Below, piece by piece: positions 56,401 to 64,000 of a stretch of 64,000 nucleotides of DNA. The stretch's first letter is position 1. Each line of letters opens with the position of its first letter. The notes under the pieces are model-generated. The model had not been told where the DNA came from. It did no database searches and worked only from the letters and a program-made list of their open reading frames with translations. Both the position numbers and the translations under genes were made by a program. Source of the stretch: Eopsaltria australis (lineage: Eukaryota; Chordata; Aves; Passeriformes; Petroicidae); assembly GCA_034509425.1 (NCBI GenBank), contig JAVTVJ010000296.1, forward strand, positions 620,001-684,000, in the 5' to 3' direction.

Positions 56401-59400
56401 ATCTCTGCACTAAACCCCACTGATGGCCGCTTGCCATTTGAAATGATCATCATCTTTTATTTAAAGACATAGAGGCCGTATGGCCAAACTCAGACCTTAT
56501 TTGTAAAAAAGGGGTGTGCCAAATTTCAGGTAATTAAATCCAGTATCGTTGTGGGTTTTTTTTAAAACTGGACAGAGGCAATTATTAATGGTTTGAGGGT
56601 GTTTATATTAGACACACTCAGTTATTTCAATGTTAATTGTCAGGAAACGGGCACACTCTTGCTTTCTGAGCTCAGAGCCACATTCAGCAGAGGGTACAAG
56701 ATGCAAAATACTGGAAAAGAGACCATTTATTTCTTGAAAAACAGCCAACACGCTTTGAAGCCGTGTGTTTTAAGGATTCCAGCTTATTGCTACATTTCAG
56801 ATGAGGTTTTAAACAGTGGTTTCAGGCAGTCCAACCTCTCACACCATTGTTCCAGGCTGCTCCCATTCAGCGGTGCGTACTGGCTCCGTGACCTTCACAA
56901 TGACCTCTGCAAAAGCAGTTGTGCATTTCACTGTGGTGTAAATCCTCACAGACAAGTCGAACCTGTTCTTTTTGGCATCCAGCCCTTCAGATGAATACTC
57001 TGCAGAGATTTATTATGAAAGGGGAATGAAGGGGCATTATTGCACAACATTCATTCCCTCACATACAGCTAAGTTCCATCTCTTACAAATTCTGAAGACT
57101 TTTAAATAAACACATCTTCTTTATTACACAAATCCTTCTTGCTTCTCACCGATTTTCTGTAATTAAAATTCACTGTTGTTTACAAAAAGGTAGATATGCC
57201 CAGAAAAAAAAGCATGTGTGCGAAGGTGTTTTATGTTATTATTAATAAGTAATATTCATACTTCCTGTTACTATACACAAGGGATTAGTATTTCCTAGCA
57301 CACCATTCACTTACAACACTGAAGTATTATTCCACATTGTAGCAACACACATTGCCCTAAAAGGGTCCATTAATTATTTTTTTTAATGCCATGAAGTTGC
57401 TGCAGGATATTAGACTGTCTCCATAAGAAATACACTTCTATGGCAAAATGATGAATGATGAAGTTTGCAGGTTTTTAATTAGATTTCAGAGTGGTAAGAA
57501 TTCACAAAGTTATTCTCCATGGCCTTAGCTTAATACTTTGCGTGACCCTATGCAAATAATTAAAAAATGATTCAAGATTCCATTAATCAGAAAATATAAA
57601 AGCATGAAAGAATAGTGAAAGGGGTAGATGTTATAAATTCAGTGAGTCTGCCAAAGTGGTCAGAGTAGTAACCCCGATAGTCACATCATCCACATTCCTT
57701 CAGGTTTTCCAACTGATCCTTCAGCAAAATGTGTCCTGTTAGGGAAGAGGGAAATCATAACAAAAAAAACCACCCAACCTAAGCTGCACTGATATTCCAA
57801 TCCAAAAATCATGTTCCAACTAGCTGCAGTCGCTTGGTATTAACCAGAACTGAAGCATTTTGATTGAAGCACACATTCCCTGATCCAAACCTCAGAGTTC
57901 CCCTCAAAAGCTCCCTCCCCCCACTGTCAGCTGTCATGGACAATTGACAATGCACACACTCATCCCTCCCACTGCACAAAGAAAGCCCTGCTGCGTGTGT
58001 CTCTCCCTGTCACCCACAGGCCATGGCAGGTAGGGGTTCTCTCTCCCCTTCCTACAAGTATCAGCTGGCCATTCCTCGGCTTTCCAGCTTCCTTTTCTGC
58101 CAGCAAAACCAGAGACAACAGAATGCACAACAGCAAAAACTTCCCTGAGCAAAAGATACAGGAAAACATCATCTCCTCCCACCTTTCACAGCTCCAGAGC
58201 TGCAGGCAGAAGTTTCTCCAAACTGAACATGCAGCAGTGGTTTTTACTGTTTAAATTTACTTTCCCTCTGCTTTCCTAACTCTGACACCACCACCACAGA
58301 TCACTCCTTCATTTCTGAGGCTACCAGTGAGAAGGAGAAGAAATGGACTGAAGACAATAGAAGGTGAACCACCATGGTCATACAGTGCTGTATTAAACAG
58401 CAAAGATAAAGTATCCGCAGTTCTAAAGGAGATTTCTTCCTACAGTAGAAATTTCACATTTCAAAAGGTTGCAGTTGCTATATACTTTGCTTCTTCATAA
58501 ATAAACAAAAACTAAAATGCAGCTGCATTTATACTTTGGTCTTCATAACAAACAAAATAACCTTGATCCTCCCTATATTTTATTTGGGATTTAAAAAAAG
58601 TCCAAAGATTTTTCAGTTAGATGATAGAGAGACAACACCAAAGTTATAGCTGGCACCTACAGCTCAAATTGGTTACAATTTAGAAGCAACCAACAGCTAA
58701 ATGGGTACAATACTCTTCGAGAATATTCATATTACTTTAAAAGTAACACATCTGTTTAATTTTATATTTCAAATCCACTTAACTAACCAGATACAAAACA
58801 GGTTAAAATTAGCACAAAGCAAATGCTGTAAACAACGCTATCACTGAAATTAAACTGGCACAACATTAGGCTTTAATACAAATAGCACCTTAAGGATGGG
58901 GATGGGGGGTTTTTACCCCATATTACAAACAGATTTTAGAAGTACCTGATATGTGAAAAATTCTTGGCCTAGCCCTGTCTAGGCTTCCGATTCTACCTAA
59001 ACAGCAATTCAATGTGGCATCATCCCACCAAGTGGCAGATTAAGGTGCGTAAGTGAAACCGGAGGGGTGAAGTCAAAGAAAGGATGAAACTCACACTGCA
59101 ATCCCCTCTATGCTCTCCCATCAGCTCTCAAGCCAAGCCCTCTTTCTCTCCCCCATAACAAAAGAAAATCCTAATCATGTTTTCTTGTAAACAATCACAA
59201 AGGGGAATGCTTGGTATGCAGGAAAGGCCAAGATAGTGCCACCCCTTTGGAAAGGCAGAAAATTCTTCAAATATTTACTAATCGATTACTCCAACTTTGC
59301 TTGTGTGAACCCAAAGGGCTATCACAGGGAAGCATTAATGTGGCTTTTTTTCTTTATGCCAGCCATGTAGCACAGGTACCAAACACAGGCAGCCACAGAG

Positions 59401-61139
59401 TGCCAACGATGGTGAGGATCAGGTGCCCACATCCACGCCTTTAGATCTGTCAGCACATCCCCACAGCCCAGCCCAGCAGCTCCTGGTCACTGCAGCTCTG
59501 CCTCTGACTGACTCGCAGAGGATCACGTTTCTGTGATCTCCCCATGCCTTGCAGAAGGGAGTGATGCTCTATTTATTTATGCCTCTCTTTCAAGAGATGA
59601 AACAGGAGAATGGGTCTCAGACCTAAATATATATATGCTGCTTTCCTCCTGTGCACAGCCCTCACTTTTAACTTGTTCTTCCCTCTGATCTACTTACCTT
59701 TCCAAAGCCCTCCAATTCCACATGCACCACCTTTAAATGTACCATCTGTGTCCTGCAGGATCTGCCTCACTTGCCCAGAATATACAAGAAGCATTATTCT
59801 TACACAAAACCACCATTTCATTTTCTACTAATCATGGCAAATGTTGCAAGTTCCAGTCTCCTGGCCCCCATCCAGCTAATTTAGATAGATGGTTCCACAT
59901 GTGCTCTCTGTCCTTCCATTTCCTGCCCATACCACGGCACACATTTGTCTAAGTGAGTCAAAGCAGGTTTCTCTGTAGTCACAATATTCTTTAGTACTTC
60001 ATATTTTAAAAAAGAAGCCTGCATAAAACACAGCCTATTACCATGCTATTACTGACTTTGCAAGAGGCAGAGGATTTTACTGCTTTGCCACACATTCTGC
60101 TGAACTGTAATGAGTCACAAGCTAAGCTGAGCCTTGCATTTCCCCCAAATACAGAAGTTACCTGTGTAGCAACTATGTTCAGCAAAGCAAAACAATAAAC
60201 TAAACTAGACAGTTCTCCACTTCAATATACTCCATTATCCATGTTTTTTGCCCTTAAAATAAAAACCTCAACAAATCCAAAATATTAAGAGGAATGAGGA
60301 TAATAACCCAAACTTTCAAGAGACCAAGGCACTTCTTCATGAAGGTAATTTCTGTTTCCTTACTACTCAGTGCTGTTAATATTCCTTTCCAGAGACACCC
60401 TGACTGACAATCACTACATAAATATGGGGACATTCACCTTTTGATGTCCAACACTGATTGCCTCAAACAATATTCCTTTTCTCTCACCCTCTGCACCTGA
60501 ACAAACATTTTTAAGGAAAACTACTTTTGAAGTCTCCTTACAAAACATTGCCTCTTTGATCCAAATCTCTCTTTCTTCAAGTACCCTAGTACGATACAGA
60601 TGCACCTTGGATGGTGATGATGACTATGGAAAAAGAGAGCCCCCCAGAAGCTCCTTTAAAATACATCTTAATTTTTAAATGATTTTTTTTGATTTACAGA
60701 ATGCGCCCTTTGAAAGCTCAAAATTTGACTTCTGAGACCCCGTAGCAAGCATTTATTTATTTGCTATGTGCACTTATGCAGGAGTCAAGATGCAGAAAAG
60801 GTGGTACATGCTCAAACATGCAGCAGCACAGCCTCAACCAACACACTGATGACTTTTTTTTTGTAAGAAGTTAATATATTAGTAATTAATTTTTAGTAAG
60901 GCTGGTGCACCTTGGACAAAACTGAAGATGTTGCAGGAAACAAGTCCTGCCTGTAAACCCCTGCCTACAGCCAGAACCCAGGTTAACGTGTGGGTGTGGG
61001 TGCCACACTGGAAGCCACACAAGTGCACACAGACCACCCTGGCTGCCCTCAGAGAATGGGATCCTTACACAGGAACTGACTGTGATGGATGAGCACCACA
61101 ATCCCCAGGTCCCCAAATCCTTGTGTCCCAGAGCTCCCC

Positions 61140-61420
61140 TCTAATTCCCAGCCTCGTGCAGAAACCACTCAGACCTTCAGCCTAGAACCTCCCTCCCATC
61201 CCACCCACTCCCACCTTTCTGCCGACTCTGCCCCAAATCTTCCCCCTCATATCCCCCCGTGTTCTCTCCAAAGCAACTCAACATCCAAGTCCCCACATCC
61301 TCCTCCACCTCTCTCCTCTGCTGCCCTGTGCTCCCCCATCCCCACCAGCCCTGATCCCACACTCCACCACAGCACTTGCTCCTGATTTCCCTGCCATGTT
61401 TCTTCCAGCAACTGCCTCCC
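61140..61420. repeat. C-rich, G-poor pyrimidine tract
   Basis: Roughly 280 bases of the + strand are dominated by C and T/A with few G, such as CCTCCCATCCCACCCACTCC and TCCTCCACCTCTCTCC. One + frame (61089-61385) stays open and reads as a Pro/Ser/Thr-rich string. It is unrecognised and explained by composition. The MNAT1 pre-mRNA strand is G-rich here. Confidence 0.7.
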
Positions 61421-62410
61421 ACTATGGTCATCCCTCAGTCTCCTCTTGGCTCTCCTTGCATGACCAAGTCTGGCAAGAATTTCAGAAAAGCCAGCTGTAG
61501 GCTGTGCTTACCCAAAATTTCTCTGAAGGTGGCCCTGAGAACAGGGAAGGAAGAAAATGTAGGAATATGGGAGATCTTGTAACTGTGCTGTGAGATCAAC
61601 ACACTCTCCATCGACAAATAGATTCCAGTTCATTGAGAAATGTAATAACCAGGAGTAAAACCAGGCTGTGAGGTAAGGCTGCACACAGGTGCCTTCACAG
61701 GAGAGTCTCTCAAAGCAAGACAAACAGACACAGCACACCTGAGTGCTGACTCGGAGGAATCTGCAGAGCCATTATCCCTGCTCTGCCATTCCAGGTCACC
61801 AGCGCTCCTCCAGGTACACAATAGAGAAGATGAAGGAATGACATGGAACTGCTTTGATCAGCAGCAACAGAAGAAAGGATTAGAAGAAAACATGTGATGT
61901 TCTCACAGATGCAGACAACTGCTAAGAAAAAAAGGATCATGGCAGAAAGGTCACACATACTTCTATGCACACAAACAAATGTACTACAGCTCCCCTAAAT
62001 GGCTTCAAATACTTCACTGACCTTACTACAGTTCTTTAAATGTTCTTGCTGCTCTCTTTAGAAGAATTTTCCTCTTTAAAAAGCCCTCAGCTGAATGTCA
62101 TTTCACATCCAGCCTGTAAGAGTGGAGACAGTCAACCAACCATTTGCAGGAGAAATCAATGTTTTTATTGTTAAATGACAATTAAGGCGCCTGAACTATT
62201 TTTTTTAAGACCTAAATTCTAAAATATTTAGTTGTGTGAAGTCCTCTTTTTACATAGCCATCTTCAAGGACCTAAGAAGCTCCTACAAAAAGGAAGAGAA
62301 CAGCCTACTTTTGGCACATACCTAGGTAAAAAATGAGCTTGTATCAGGTCAAGGAAACACAGTCACTGAACTTCCCCTAAAATGTAAAAGCAAGGGCAGT
62401 AAGTGCTACC

Positions 62411-62565
62411 AGAGGCTGCCAGAGAGGCTGCAGGGCCCCCATCTCCAGAGGGCTTTCAGAACAGGTTAGACAGGTCCCTGCCATGAAGCACCCCTGGCTC
62501 TGCCTCATGGCAAGGGGAAGGACCCCATGACCTCTCCAGACCCCCAGCCAGCACTATGATTATAC
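62411..62565 (+). mobile_element. CR1 LINE 3'-end fragment (+ strand)
   Basis: It reads GAGGCTGCAGGGCCCCCATC, TCCAGAGGGCTTTCAGAACA, GGTTAGACAGGTCCCTGCCA, then ATGACCTCTCCAGACCCCCA and a last CTATGATTATA, which follows the CR1 tail order on the + strand. It is about 155 bases, 5'-truncated, and diverged. Confidence 0.8.
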
Positions 62566-63604
62566 AATTTCACAAGTACCTGCTGCAGTTTTGGCACCAA
62601 AGCTTCTCTTTTTGTTAATTTTTTCTTCCCTGATTTAAAATTCCACCCTCACACAGGAACTTTGTCCACTCCCATTTTTTATCATCTCTACCAAGACATA
62701 ATGCTTATACTTCCAATTTTGGACAAGCTATTTCTTTCTGTTTTACTCCAGCACGACTTTCTCATATGTTTACTTTTAAACAGTGCATCAAACAGTACCA
62801 TTTAACAACTTTTTGCATTGAAAGTGTGGTTCAATAACTTTGCACCGTTCATTTAGCACTAACTCTAATATTTCATGTTTATGATGTTTGCAACTCTTGG
62901 CCAAAGTATAGCATCAAAAGAGCATGTATGCACTGAATTGTATCTTGCTAAAAAGAACAGCAGCACTGAAAAAAGTTATATTGGAACAATCTATAAATGT
63001 GTTTACATTATATGAATGATTTGCTGTTCCTTCACAAGGCATGTAGGAAGTCAGCACTTCTCAAATGTGTAAAGTATTTCCATGTGCTTAAAGCACGATC
63101 TTTCCAAAACAAACAATGATTGAGAAATTTTTTATTATTCCTTATTTCCCTGCCAGCTGTTTTTTTGGACTCTCCTCTCAGCCACCTTCTTCCTTTCAGT
63201 CAGACCTCTCCTTATTGCTCACAGTAACACCTACTCAAGAAAAGGTATATTCAGAGCTGTAAGACTCAGAAACAGGAGGATCTCAGTCTGATTTAAATGG
63301 CATTTTCCTTATATTACTCTACAGCGTGTCTTTGTGCTATCTTAGCCAGTGGCAGGTCTGGCTGCTGCTTGGGATGGAATTTGGGCATCCTACATTAGAG
63401 CCTGAAGCCCATTCCTGCTGTTCTGTCCCAGTGCCTGCTCCCATACAGGCAAGTAAACAAATGACAACCTGGCTGAACTCTTCCAGCAGCCTTCTCCCTG
63501 TGAGCCTTTTCACAGGACCAGAAAATGCTGAATGTCACAGAGATGTCCTCTGAAACCTGATGGGGAAGAGTCAGGCATGCATGTAAGCTCTTGGGCAACT
63601 CCAA

Positions 63605-63718
63605 AAATCAAACAGGACACTAAAAATCACAAACAAAACAAAAACCAACCCAAACAAACAAACAAAAAAAATACAACAAAGAAACAATCAATCCACAAAA
63701 AAAAAAAAAAAAAAAGAG
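63605..63718. repeat. A-rich (CAAA)n-like low-complexity tract with A19 run
   Basis: The stretch is made of ACAAAC/CCAAAC-type units and ends in a 19-base A run at 63697-63715. It could be the tail of an old retroposed copy, but no body sequence was recognised on its left. Confidence 0.7.
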
Positions 63719-64000
63719 GGAATTAAAACCCCCCCTAAGCCTAAGAACAGCTCCATTCCAAAAAGTGACAGCTAAAGCATAGATCTGCTCCACTGCTGGC
63801 CACAGACACTTTAACTAACAAGCACATTGGTCATGCCATTCACTCCTCTACAATTAACACTGTTGGCACTATGTCATTTACTAAATTCCAGTCATTACAG
63901 CTGTGCAAACTTATGGGCCTAATTTGTATTTATACTAATATGTGTACATAAACATGTGCCGCTTTAGCCATGTAAAGGAGCCTTAAAGCAAATGAACAAA

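Larger units (their letters stand above)
42731..64000 (-). other. MNAT1: MNAT1 upstream intron, partial (at least 21 kb)
   Basis: No further MNAT1 exon was found. I looked on the - strand for the preceding coding segment, expected to contain LPVALLLAQHKD and PVKPVTFSTGIKM, and for the coiled-coil exon before it, and saw neither. The stretch therefore reads as one intron continuing past 64000. It holds CR1 remnants (45330-45480 and 62411-62565), simple repeats, a C-rich tract at 61140-61420 and the regulatory-like islands listed. Small exons could be missed by eye. Confidence 0.65.

Noticed and set aside
61089..61385. Pro/Ser/Thr-rich 98-codon ORF
   Set aside because: It is explained by the C-rich, G-poor composition, which removes two of the three stop codons.
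42731..64000. Further MNAT1 exons (RING, coiled-coil, PVKPVTFSTGIKM segment)
   Set aside because: A by-eye search of the - strand for these residues found nothing, so they are taken to lie beyond 64000. A translated alignment would settle it.

Overview
The window looks like avian nuclear DNA. Five or more 5'-truncated CR1 LINE fragments, some with the CR1-type ATTCTATG-like 3' octamer, long AT-rich introns, a CpG-rich promoter edge and spliced genes with GT-AG introns all fit a bird, probably a neoavian or passerine. The species cannot be named from the sequence. No bacterial, phage or organellar content was seen.

Layout. (1) Positions 1-6080 on the + strand hold the 3' edge of a CpG-rich promoter and all the coding sequence of TRMT5, the tRNA (guanine-37-N1)-methyltransferase. 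The five coding exons are 43-47, 1555-2204, 2502-2626, 4086-4740 and 5778-5842. They sum to exactly 1500 nt (499 residues plus stop) with consistent phases. The poly(A) signal is at 6053-6058. (2) Positions 6080-8735 are a convergent (tail-to-tail) intergenic spacer with no convincing gene. (3) Positions 8735-64000 on the - strand are the 3' part of MNAT1 (MAT1, the assembly subunit of the CDK7/cyclin H kinase of TFIIH). The last two coding exons are 9115-9235 and 42609-42730, separated by a 33.4-kb intron. The rest of the window to 64000 is read as the next MNAT1 intron, since I found no further exon. TRMT5 and MNAT1 lie tail-to-tail in the same way at the human 14q23 locus. There TRMT5 is also head-to-head with SLC38A6, so the SLC38A6 promoter is expected just left of base 1.

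The two genes share no pathway. TRMT5 makes m1G37 in tRNA in mitochondria and the nucleus/cytoplasm, and MNAT1 acts in transcription initiation and cell-cycle kinase activation. Their link is positional: converging transcription units, with a palindromic two-strand AATAAA element at the MNAT1 3' end.

About 95 percent of the window is intron or spacer. It holds CR1 remnants, simple repeats and a few sequence islands that stand out from the AT-rich background: a CpG cluster near 17.4-17.8 kb, a chain of CpG palindromes at 27.9 kb, a CpG-retaining block at 36.2-36.6 kb, and a CCAAT/TATA/antioxidant-response-like cluster at 53.26-53.29 kb. I found no convincing new biological system. The most checkable points are the upstream ORF whose stop overlaps the TRMT5 start codon, the internal TRMT5 start codons, the palindromic poly(A) element, and the possible regulatory islands inside MNAT1.
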